Source of the DNA: Panorpa germanica
Taxonomy: Eukaryota; Arthropoda; Insecta; Mecoptera; Panorpidae
Reading direction: 5' to 3'
Length of the DNA stretch: 64,000 nucleotides
Assembly (NCBI GenBank): GCA_963678705.1
Contig: OY783223.1
Location: 1,984,001-2,048,000 of the forward strand
Shown here: positions 47,441 through 58,734 of the stretch, piece after piece
How positions within the stretch are numbered: the stretch's first letter is position 1
Layout of the letters: each line of letters opens with the position of its first letter
Notes under the pieces: generated by a model
What the model saw: only the letters and a program-made list of their open reading frames with translations
Told to the model about the DNA's origin: nothing
The model's database searches: none
Translations under genes and position numbers: made by a program

Positions 47441-50400
47441 TTATTTCTTTCCTTTATTTGCTTTTTCTGCTTTTTGAGCCGCTTTCAGTGCAGCTGCGGC
47501 TTCTGCAGCTCTACGTTTTTCTTCGTCTAATACTTTAATTATGTAAGCGTTACGTTTTTCGAACACCTCCACATTTGCCATCGTTGAATTTTCTAACAAT
47601 CCTAAAAAAAGAAGAACCCACAGATGAATGTCATTTAATCTTCACCAACATTATTAGGTTGTAGTTAACTTTTCACTCACTTTCATACGTATCTATAATA
47701 AGTTGGTTCCGCTTAGCACGTGCTTGATAAAACTCAGCCATGTCTTCAAGAAAATCATCGTTTGTTTTCCAAAAATCTTTCAGAGCAAGAATCCGGGTAA
47801 AGGTCAACGTTTCCGCATCCTCCTTCGTTATCACGTACCTAAAAATCAAAACTATATAAGTCAAGTAAGATGGCGACAATTAATGCAACATTATGTGTCA
47901 AATAGTAAGAAGATTACTTGGGTCCTTCACATGGATATTGTGATACATCTAGACCAGGTAAGAAGTCCAGAATAAGTTGTAACTTTGGATGAATCAAGGT
48001 CCTCTTTTCACCGTTTTCATTCACCGTAATCTGTTAATATTATTAAAATTATGTTAAAACTAATTATGTATTTGAATGGGCTTGTGTCCTGCGTCTTAAT
48101 TTCTATAAAAGTGTACTATATATTGATAAAGTTGATTACTAGAACCTCAAATGTTCAATTATTTTTTAAAAACGCCTTATATGTTAAGAGATATTAACAA
48201 TTAAAAAAGTCTTTTTGTCTCTTTAATTATTAAAGCAATTCAACATTGTACACATTCCAAATGCATGTGACATCACAACCGTTGCCAACCTTACAACTCA
48301 TAAATCTCTGCTAAATGTATTTATATATCAAAATATCAAATATTATTTACAGCTATTTCAAGGAACACTCATATTCTAATATTATGTCTGCTTTAGCAGG
48401 GTTAAATAAAATAAAAACTTTTTATTCTTTGACTTGACTTGATTATTTCGACTACTAACAGCTACAAAACATTACCACAGCACTGACCTACTCAACAAAT
48501 AACTGATGTTAAAATGCATTTCACATCATACAAATATGGCCGACCATTTCTAGCGCTAAAACTACAATTCAAACTTTTAATTGCTATATCTCCGTCAACA
48601 TTTAGATATTTAATAAAATAAAAACGCCAATACACATTTATTAACATCAATTTCAATCAACAATTGAAAAATCGACCCCTAAAAAATGAGGACACAAGCC
48701 CATTGTTAATATCTCCTGAAATATAAAGAGTTATTAAAAAATAATTGAACATTTGAGGTTCTAGTAACCCACTTTATCAATATAAAGTACAGTCTTATAG
48801 AATTTAAGACATGATTCACAATTCCATTATTTTGTTGTTGATTTTGAATTTATTATTTTTAAAAAAGCTAAGACATTAACCTACCTTAGGGAAATGCGAT
48901 TTGTTTGCTTTTGATAACCTGCGATCTCCCATTATTACTGAAAAACAAATTTAAATATTTAGGCGTATTAACTGATGATATATTTTATAATAGTTTTACG
49001 GGCCGATTTTGTAATAGTCAGTTATCTGTGGTTTGTTATAAACCTTGGTTGATACTTTTATTTCTCAGCTCTCATTCTGGTTCGAGTCGAACATAACTAC
49101 AGTTTAACCAAGGCAAACACCTGACTTACATTCTCAGTTAACTAACTATTGAAAAATCGGCTATAGTTCAAATTACGAGAGTTCGGCGGTGACTCATATT
49201 TAAAATAAGTTGTGGGGAATAAACTGCCGATATAACTAAAAAGCACTGACTCACTTATTTTTCTGTAATGTATATAAAAACGAATAAGATAAAATTCATT
49301 ATCGTATTATAGATTTATACCGCTCTTATAACCTCTTTTAAGTATAAGTCGCCGCCGAACTATCGTGATTTGGACTATATATATTTAAAGTTAATTATGA
49401 CAATTAAGTATCGCTACCATCAGAGAAGCTGGTGCCTTCCGGTTCTCCTTCACCTTCTCCATCTCCAAAGAACACTTCCTCAGGAAGGCAATACTGGTAA
49501 TTCCTCCTCTTGCATTCTAAGTAATGTTTTCTGGAATATAATAAATAAATAAGTTAATATTCCCTTTGTTTAATATTGTATTCACCAACTGCTATGAATT
49601 TCGCTTTACCTAACTTGTTCCGCTCTTAAATATCTTCCTGGATACTGATCTTCCCAACTTTTTTTCATTTTTAAAATTTCCTCTTCCCGAGAACGATCTT
49701 CCGCGAATGTCAAGGCGTCCTCAGCGTCAACTGCTAGACTTAGGGTCCAATATGGCTCCTTCATTTCAGCGGGGATGATTTCAGGCTAAAATAAAATACA
49801 TTCATGTTCATCAAGATAAGTTTCCTTCTCTAAATAATTCTGTTATTGCAACAAAACGTCGATTTTCTTACCTTCTTAGTTTTACTTTTCGCAGTCAGAG
49901 AAATTATCGATGACGATGATTCTGATTTCATGTTGACGTTCTTCAAATATCTTGAGTATTTAATTTCATCAGAGACTGCCCATTCGCTAGGTAATAGCGG
50001 CCATTTTTCTTGGACAACCAATGCTTCAACAACATATACAGTCTCTTTAATGACATATTCAGCAGCTTCCGAATCCGGTGTTTCTTCCCCCATATCTTTC
50101 AAAATCATTTTCGGATTAAGATCAGGTCTCCGTAGATGTTTCTCCCTGGGGTCTTCCACGAGTGGTACATACGATTCGTCATCACTGCCATCTTCGCTCT
50201 CTCCAGCTTCCATTCTAGCTAAAGCTGCTCTCAACTTCTGCATGCTATCATCTGAATCTCTTCTGTATTCAAAGAGCAAAACAGGAATTTCAAGATTTCC
50301 TTTACCAACCATTTGTCCCATTGTTGTTCCATTCTCAGAGACACATTGCACGCACACCATGGCGTCCTTGTAGGAAGACTGCCAGGCTATCGTCAGCTGG

Positions 50401-53400
50401 GCGTTGTGTTTCACCTTCACCAGACATTTACAGATCCGCTCCGATTGATCCGGGATGTAATAATTCGTCGTGGCTTGTTTTATTAATTTAGGAATTTTCA
50501 ACATCACACACTTTGGAGGTTTGTTATTACAGAAGTGCATCATTGGCTGCCCAATGTCTGAGTAGATGCCTAACTTCCAGGTGAGGACAGGAATGTCCTT
50601 GGGAGTTGTGTTCCAACCATATCCAATGACTGTGTATCCGTTATTATTCTGCTTGTACTCGCAAACGGCCGTGCTGTTGGTGAACATTGGCAACTCCTTG
50701 TTGTCGTCATTATCAAACACCCTTAACATGTACAGGGGCAAGGAGCAGAACAACTCCAAGCGGTAAAGCGCGGGGGCCTCGGAATGGCAGTATAAGACTA
50801 GTCTCAAAATAGGCGTCCATTTATTACTCTCAATTTTAGCTATGGAACCTTTGTACAAAAGACTTTGAACTGTAAAATTTAAATCATTGGAACAAGTGTA
50901 ACATTTTCTAAATACGTCATCGACGAACAGACGTCTAAAAAGCGTGGCTGTCATCATCTCACGTTTCGGATCCGCTAGGACATTATCGTAAATAGTTTTC
51001 AGTAAATTCCAAATATCCCTAAACTGGATATTACTTTGATTGTGGAATGTCTTTAGTTTTCTTAAATAAATCCCTCTAAAGAATGCTTTGATAACATCAG
51101 CTGCTTTGCTCCGCCTCTCCAGGCAATTGTCTGTCGAATTGCATTCCTCGATGAGTTCGCAAGTATCGGCCTCACAATTATCCTCCACGATTGCCTCCTC
51201 GCTAGCCTGTGGTATCCGTCTTCCAATAGACGGATTGAGAAATAAAATCCTCAGCGCTCTTTTGTAGTTCTGGAACATCGCATAATTAGCCGAAACTTCT
51301 CTGACCCGTTCCAAAAATTCATCGAAGAATAAATCGTAGACATAATCAGTGATATGCTTCTCCAAGACAGATAACTCACCTTTGTTATCTACCTGAACAG
51401 TGGTGTAAAACTTCCTCATCATGTTGTTGTACTCCTTCGTCCCAAAGCTAAATAACAGGTCGTAATAAGCATCGCTCAGTTTGAACGCCAGATGTTTTAA
51501 AGCAAAACTTTCGTAGCTCATCAGTTCAAATATCTTTTCCAAACTTCCCAACAGGATTTTGTTCCTGGCCATGATGTGGATGTTGTAAGTGGTGTTGGAA
51601 TTGAACCACAACTTGTAAACAGTGCGACCTTTCGGAACCGAAATGATATCAGCTTTGGAAGCGATGGTCTTTATCACAAATGCAGGATTCTCAACTTGCA
51701 ATTGTTTCCAATTAAATTTTTCAAGCATACAATATCCTAAACTGTATTCCAATTCGTCATCAGCTGCACATTCGTCTGTTGCGTCACATGCAGATTTGTA
51801 TGTTGCGTCATCGACTGCAGGATTATTTTTCACAGCGGATATATTTAAGTGGGAGAAATTGATACAGATATGAGTGTCCTTCAAATTTTCGCAAAATAAG
51901 TAAAGCGGCATATTTCTACTGAAGGATATAGTGTTTGGCCAAACCAAATTGAAGATTTCAGCAGCGGGAAGAGGAGCACCTTTTTTGGCAGGTGCAGGTG
52001 CTTTCATTGAGGTATATTTTGGTAAACTTGGTGATATCAAAAAGTTGTTTACGAATGTTGACGGTTTCTGGAAGACGTAGAGTTTGGATATGTATTTAGA
52101 TATTTGCTCCAATTCAAACCAAACACCTGGATCAGGTGGAGGAGGCAATTTTGCGGCTCCAGTGCCTTTTGGTGCATCTGAAACGCACAGGAGGAGATTT
52201 TGGTGCTGTCAAACATATCAATCTTAGTAGATAAAAAACAATAACTAATAGCTGAATTTTGAAGATGGGACCAATTAAATAAATTACCAGTTTTTGCCGG
52301 TTTTCCCTTAGCAACTGATTGTGGTTTTGCATCCTAAAAAAAATATAAGGATTTTGTTAGCCGGTTGGTAAATATTTTGCATGTATAACCATAAATATTA
52401 CGTCGCTGCAATGTCATTTGTATGACTACCCTATAAATGATGTAATGACTGAATTTGGTAAAGAAGTTGGTTGATTATTTTTGGGACACTTCCGCTTCCA
52501 CGATTAATACCATAACTTCAACGCGTTTCATGCCAGTGGTGTAGATCATATTACGGAAGTTAAACTTACAGGGATTTCAATAACATCCGGCTGAGGGACG
52601 CTGGGCACTCTCTGGTTACATTTCTTCATGAAAGACACCACTTGAAGAGATTTAATACTGAATGTTTCTTTTGGATGGTACAATCCGTTCTTGATAGCCC
52701 ATGGAATCCAGCGATAATATTTCCAGGGTTCAGGATCTAAAACAATCTCATGAGAATTGGAATTTAGAATAAAAATTGCAATATGTAAAAAAAAAGTATG
52801 AAATTTTACCTTTTTCTGGTGGAATATACTCCAGAGGCTTATCTCTGGTTTCTTTGATGAGCACTGGATGACTAAAACAAGGAGATATGTCAGGAAGGAG
52901 ATCCTTTCCCTTCCCTCCTCCTTCCGTTAAATCGGTTAACATGGCGCACATATATTTTGGTGTTAGATCCTACAAAAAGATTTTGATAGCGAACAATATT
53001 AAGAGGTTATATACAGTTACAAAGCCCTAAAAAAAGCGATTTATCCAAAAAAAATTCCTGAGAAGAATATTAATTGTATTAATGTAAAAATTTGTACACA
53101 TGTTATGGTAACTTTTAACTGTATTTACAAATTTTTGTATTTGTAAAAATAATAATTTGGAAGCTGCTAAGGCATCTTGTGGTGACCACTATATCTCTGG
53201 ACTGGATCATTTAAAATGAAAAAACCAAACGGATTTCGTTAAAGTAATGTATAATCTAGTAATTAATCGAAGGGTTAGGTAAAATAATTTTCTGTTGACA
53301 AAATGGCAGCTTCTCAAAAAAAAATCTATTTTTGACCAAATTTTTGGACTAAATTGTTTATAAAAAATTAAAAAAATTATCGGTGAGAAAAAACCTTCGA

Positions 53401-56400
53401 TTAGTTACTAAAAAATATACTTAAGAAGCTTGTGTTCAAATTTGAGACTGATCGGTTCAGCCGTTTCCGAGTAATATTGGTCACCGTTCTTCAAAAACAC
53501 CATTTTGGGTAAACTGTTTTTAAAGTTTCAAAAACAATGTTTTTTTCAACTTACATAACTTCAAAAATAATCGCCGGATTTACTTGAAATTTTCTGTGTG
53601 TGTACTTAAATATATGTACAATACGAAAATGAAATTAAAAATTGTTTTTTTTAGAAAGTATTAACTGTATATAACTCCTTAAAGCAAACAAGTAAAATGG
53701 GTAGTTTTACCTCCAGAGGAGTCGGTGATAACGGAGGCCCGACAACTTTAGCTCCTTTAGCAGCTTTTGCAGGTTTCGCAGGTTTTGCATTTGCTGGTTT
53801 CTTTTCGGATGCATATTTAAATTGTTCTGCATATTTGGATATTATCTCCCACAGAGATTTGTTCGTTAAACCTGTAAAGTTTATATTTAAGCTTAGGTTT
53901 CCTGAAAGCGAAATCTTAAGGAAAATTAGGGAGGAGAGTAGAAAGGAGGATGGTGGAGAGAGAACGGAGTATTACGAAAGGGAGAGAATGGCGACAGAGG
54001 AGGTAGAGAGAAGAATGCGCAAGTGTGGAAGAGGAGCTAAGGAGAAGAGATAAGGAGAAACAACAACAGGAAGGATTGGAAAAAAATGAAAAGAGCAATT
54101 ACAACAATATATATAAAAGTATTTGATAAGGGAGGGAGATACCACAATACTTAAGAGAAAAGACACAAAAAACATGAGGATTACCAGATTTAGATTGGGA
54201 AACGAGGAGAAAGTAAACAGATACAGAAGGATATACAGGGTGTGCGGAACGGAGATAGAAACATTGGAGCACATAAAGTTTTCATGTGAGAAGAAGGTAA
54301 TAAGCGAAAAGAATATTGGGTAGTTATTAAAGGGAGACAGAGAAGGGAAGAAGTGGATGGCGGAGATAGAGAAAAGGAACGAGGAAAGAGAAGAAATGGC
54401 AGACTAGAAACAGGAGGAGCGAAGCAATTTTAAGATGATTTTATATATTTTTTTCGTTGGGAAGGAGTGAGAATGTTTAGATTTAATAAAGATCAAAATT
54501 GAATTAAGCACAATGACATGTAAATAAATGAGTTAAGGCACAAGAATGTAGTGCCAAATGGCAAAAACATTAAAAATAAAATAATAATAATATTTCAGGT
54601 TAAGCTAAGCATTAGAGGCTTAAATCTTTGATGGTACTAATGCATTTTTAACAATGTGTGCATTTTGCAACGTTCGCACGTCACCGAACTACAATCTTTC
54701 TCCTAATTACCTATAGTGCTGTATTCGACAACGCTCCAGCCAGTCAATAAGTAAATGATATTGAAATCAGTTACTTCAGAAGTTTTCTTGTAACTCAAAC
54801 AAGCAACTTTCAGTAAAGCCTTGGTTAGAATCATTGGCCACAGTTGTACAATTGGAGAACCCTTGATCAACACCTGGGGTAACAACGGGGCGTTACATTC
54901 GTCAACAGGAAGAAGATCATCGACAACAAAACGCCGCCAAAGTCCCATGTGGTACAGCCGCACTATATATTTACCTGTAAGAATTTATAGATTTTAGGAT
55001 CTGCCTAAATTCGAGGGACAAATTGATCAACTTGGTTTACAGACCGTAGTCGTTCAGCAGCGGTTTATGTGCGCCCCCTTTTCCGGCTTTGCAAAGGGCG
55101 TACACGTGGTGCCACCCCTTCCAAGGTCCTGTTGCATTCGGGACGTAGCTTGCAGTTTGCATTTCGACAACGAAGCTGTCGTTAAAGCCAATGTATTGCA
55201 GGATATTGATCCCGGTGATGATGTGGCGGATCAACTCAGAGTTTACGATGTGTTTGTTCAGGGAGATGAAGTCCGAGTAGGCCGAATCAGCGTCTGAGTA
55301 AAGCACCAGGTTCTCCTAAAACCGACAGCGAATTTTGACCTTAGAGCATATATATATGGAGAGAGAATGCTGGACCTGAAAGTATGTCCAAAGTGTGTGC
55401 GAGAGAGAAAGGTATATGTTCCTATTTGTTATCTATGCGTATGCGTCGAAAGTGACAGTTGTCAAGTCAGAGTTGTCTAGATATAATAGGTGACAGTTGT
55501 TAAATATGGCATTATATTGATGCAAAATAATGTAGATATGTATAAATATGAATATAACTAAAAACGTGAGTTCTGTCCACTCCAAATAATAACGGCGTTG
55601 GCCGTTATCCCTACAGCATCATCTATGGCGTTCATGAGTATATATTTTCACTTAACGATCAGTTCTACCGACAGACGAGCTTTGTATCAACTAAAAGAAA
55701 TGGGCTTGTGTCCTCATTTTTTAGTGGTCGATTTTTCAATTGTTGATTGAAATTAATGTTAATAAATGTGTATTGGCGTGTCTATTTTATTAAATATCTC
55801 AATATTGACGGAGATATAGCAATTAAAAGTTTGAATTGTAGTTTTAGCGCTAGAAATGGTTGGCCATATTTGTATGACGTGAAATGTATTTTAACGTCAG
55901 TTATTTGTTGATTAGGTCAGTGCAGTGGTAATGTTTTGTAGCTGTTGGTAGTCAAATAATCAAGTCAAATCAAAGAATAATAAGTTTTTATTTTATTTAA
56001 CCCTGCTAAGGCAGACATAATATTGGAATTTGATTGTTCCTTGAAATAGCTGTAAATAATATTTGATATTTTGATATATAAATATATATAGCAGATCTTT
56101 ATGAGCTGTAAGGTTGGTAACCTTACACAAGGATTGTGATGTCACATGCATTTGGAATGTGTACAACGTTAAATCCCTTTAATAATTAAAGAGACAAAAT
56201 GACTTTTTTAATTGTTAATATCTCTTAACATATAAGGAGATATTAAAAAATAATTGAACATTTGAGGTTCTAGTAACCCATTATATCAATATATATAGTA
56301 GACTTTTATAGAAATTAAGACATAGGACACAAGCCCATTTCTTATTTCTTTACATATTTAATATTAATATTAATATCTTAATATTTAATATCTCAATAGA

Positions 56401-57733
56401 ATATTATTATTTATTATATCTAGACAACTGTCACTTTCGACGCATGTGCATGCAGACAACTAGAACAGAGATGTGTGTTTTTCAAATACATATACTCAAA
56501 ATGCAAATACAAAATAGTAAATACCTATATCATAGTGTTAATCAGTAAACATTATTTTTTTAATATAAACTTAAATCCCCACCAACATTAGCACCATCTA
56601 TGATGTAAAAGTATTTGAACAGTGGTCTTAGAATTCTAATTTAAAATAATAGATGTGCCTATTATTTTATTATCCTTCCTGTAACTCCACCATAAGACAT
56701 CTGATTTTCGTTTACCTAAATTTGTTTATCATATTGTCTCGTTCATTATTTGTTTTACTACAAGACAATCACTCCACTACATTCCTTATTGAAATATATA
56801 TACATAAATATATATTATTTTACCTACTAATCTTAACACTTGTCCGCTTTAATCCCTAAACTACCCCCAACTACATATATTTTATCCCTCTACAAAGTAA
56901 AAATAATTCCATCGACGAAAAATGAGTGGTATTAAAATCCATAACATAAATAACATATATACGAGTATTTTATGTAAATTCTCGTAATTATTAAAAAAAA
57001 TAACATAAAGAGTATTTTTTTTTTCTCAAAAGTATTTTTAAAATACGTATTTTGTATTTAAATACTAACATGAAATTTTTATTTATTGTATTTGAAATAG
57101 GAATATAACGAGGTATTTGCATTTTGTATTTAAATGCTTTTAAAAAGTTCACATCTGTGAATAGGAACATATACCTTTCTCTCTCGCACACATTTTGGAC
57201 ACACTTTAATCTATAGGAAATATAGGCTATTCACTCTCCGTATATATATATGCGAAGATGTTTTAAATGAAATAGAAACTTGCCTTTTTGAAAATTTCAG
57301 AAGGTCTTTTCCATTTCACAAAGGCTTCTTGCAGAGAAGGCGGCAACTGTATATCTTGGGTATCTTTGAATAGTGAGGGAGGAGGAGCTGGCTGCAATAA
57401 AGATAAAGAAGAGATAAGATAAAAGAAATTGTTGCTATAGAAGAATAGTTTCTCACAATTGGAACTTACAGCTGCGGGTTGCTTGCCGCTCTTGCTGGTA
57501 TCCTTGCTACTTCCTTTTCCAGACCCTTTAACGGGACCATCATTCCATTTCTCCGCTGTCAATTCCTGATCCATCCATTCCAGATAAGGATGCTCTATTG
57601 GTGGCTCTGTAGAACGAACAGAAACTTCTGCTTCTGGACTAAATCCCGCAGGAGTGATGTTATATCCAGGTCTTGGAATTTTTGGAAGTGGAGGAGGTTT
57701 CTTCGCTGTTGGTGCTTTAGATTTTGGAGGCAT
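47441..57733 (-). CDS. Androglobin paralogue 1 (calpain-like, permuted globin, IQ)
   Basis: Androglobin is a large chimeric globin linked to sperm flagella and motile cilia in other animals. Fifteen exons: 57470-57733, 57284-57391, 55045-55315, 54711-54974, 53711-53871, 52810-52969, 52570-52736, 52288-52333, 49872-52177, 49610-49785, 49418-49530, 48885-48937, 47918-48030, 47681-47838, 47441-47601; phases close to 1506 aa. A proline-rich N-terminus is followed by a calpain-like region (KYIVRLYHMGLWRRFVVDD, QLWPMILTKALLKVA) in which I see no catalytic Cys motif. Then come a linker rich in Lys, Ala and Pro, the large exon 9 with an IQ-type helix AADVIKAFFRGIYLRKL, and a globin-A/B-like WNLLKTIYDNVLADP ... 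LFRRLF segment. The C-terminus is a charged coiled-coil (RRAAEAAAALKAAQKAEKA). Intron 2 has a GC donor (AAG|GCAAGT). Several introns hold mobile elements. Confidence 0.82.
48076..48703 (-). mobile_element. Family A MITE in an androglobin 1 intron
   Basis: Ends GGGCTTGTGTCCTGCGTC and GAGGACACAAGCCC with AT on each side. Lies between exons 47918-48030 and 48885-48937, only 46 bp from the exon. Confidence 0.9.
48705..48828 (+). mobile_element. Family A terminal fragment abutting a full copy
   Basis: About 124 bp of the right end of family A in plus orientation (TTGAACATTTGAGGTTCTAG to TTAAGACATGATTCACAATTCCATT), decayed. The full copy next to it probably inserted into this older element. Confidence 0.7.
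53900..54597 (+). mobile_element. Non-LTR retrotransposon 3' end, antisense in an androglobin 1 intron
   Basis: Purine-rich plus strand. The frame at 54174-54323 reads MRITRFRLGNEEK ... VCGTEIETLEHIKFSC, the C-terminal zinc-like motif of LINE polyproteins, then a 3' region with ATGTAGTGCCAAATGGC and an (AAT)n tail near 54575-54596. Same family as 6580-7740. Reverse transcriptase is absent. Confidence 0.65.
55700..56338 (+). mobile_element. Family A MITE inside family C, androglobin 1 intron 2
   Basis: Full-length, ends GGGCTTGTGTCCTCATTTTT and GGACACAAGCCC, AT at both flanks. The left flank AACTAAAAGAA and right flank TTTACATATTTAATATT are family C sequence. Confidence 0.9.
56466..57159. mobile_element. 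hAT-type MITE (694 bp) splitting the right arm of family C
   Basis: Starts CAGAGATGTG and ends CACATCTGTG, the same termini as the 142-bp element at 19896. Subterminal AT-rich stretches are mutually inverted (GTATTTAAATAC-like). The flanks AACTAGAA and AATAGGAA are similar but not identical, so the 8-bp duplication is only suggestive. The family C sequence resumes on both sides. Confidence 0.65.
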
Positions 57734-58008
57734 TGTTCAAAATATATATATATATATAAAAAAAAAATCAAAATTATCAAAATATATTCAATTATTTTAT
57801 CCACCAAAATAAATAATGAATAATTCTTTTTGAAATTTTGTAGCAATTTTTATAGAAAAAAATTTAACTAAGAAAATTGGTCTACTTTGTTTTTTCTTTT
57901 TATGTAGTCATTACTGAACTCAAATTTTTATTGTCGATTAGTGTTCAATTAAAATCACAAAACACACCCCAAATTTCAACTTTCTATCCTTTTTCTATCT
58001 TTCCTAAT

Positions 58009-58589
58009 CGGCTTGTGTCCTATGTCTTAATTTCTATAAAATTGTCCTATATATTGATAAAGTGGTTTACTAGAACCTCAAATGTTCAATTATGTTTTAA
58101 TAACTCCTTATATGTTAAGAGATATTAACAATTAAAAAAGCCATTTTGTCTCTTTAATTATTAAAGGGATTCAACTTTACAGCTCATAAATCTCTGCTAT
58201 ATGTATTTATATATCAAAATATCAAATATTATTTACAGCTATATCAAGGAACAATAAAATTTCAATATCATGTCTGCCTTAGCAAGGTTAAATAAAATAA
58301 AAACCTATTATTCTTTGATTTGACTTGATTATTTGACTACCAACAGCTACAAAACATTATCACAGCACTGACCTACTCAACAAATAACTGACGGATAAAA
58401 TGCATTTCACGTCATACAAATATGGCCGACCATTTCTAGCGCTAAAACTACAATTCAAACTTTTAATTGCTATATCTCCGTCAATATTTAGATATTTAAT
58501 AAAATAGACACGCCAGTACACATTTATTAACATCAATTTCAATGAACAATTGAAAAATCGACCACTAAAAAATGAGGACACAAGCCCAT
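58009..58589 (-). mobile_element. Family A MITE between the androglobin paralogues
   Basis: The left end is altered (TCGGCTTGTGTCC) and the GTGACATCACAA segment is deleted. The right end GAGGACACAAGCCC is intact. Confidence 0.88.
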
Positions 58590-58734
58590 TCAAGAGATTG
58601 ATAAACAGTTTTATCAATATGCTATCAATAATAAAAAGAATTAATACATTGCCATTAAATATATTAATAAAAAAAACAAAATCAAAAACTATAAAATCGT
58701 TGCCAAAAATATTAACAGAATGTTGAATTTTGTG

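Larger units (their letters stand above)
55341..57255 (+). mobile_element. Family C composite element in androglobin 1 intron 2
   Basis: The left arm 55341-55699 (GAGCATATATATATGGAGAG, GTGTGCGAGAGAGAAAGG, CGAAAGTGACAG, then TCTACCGACAGACGAGCTTT) and the right arm 56339-57255 (CAACTGTCACTTTCGACGC; CTTTCTCTCTCGCACA; CATATATATATACGG read on the reverse strand) form long inverted repeats. A family A element sits in the centre and a hAT-type element splits the right arm. The parts have the same order as 27064-28203 reversed. Confidence 0.75.

Noticed and set aside
49846-50373. 175-codon ORF on the plus strand
   Set aside because: Antisense shadow of the large androglobin exon. No splice or family support.
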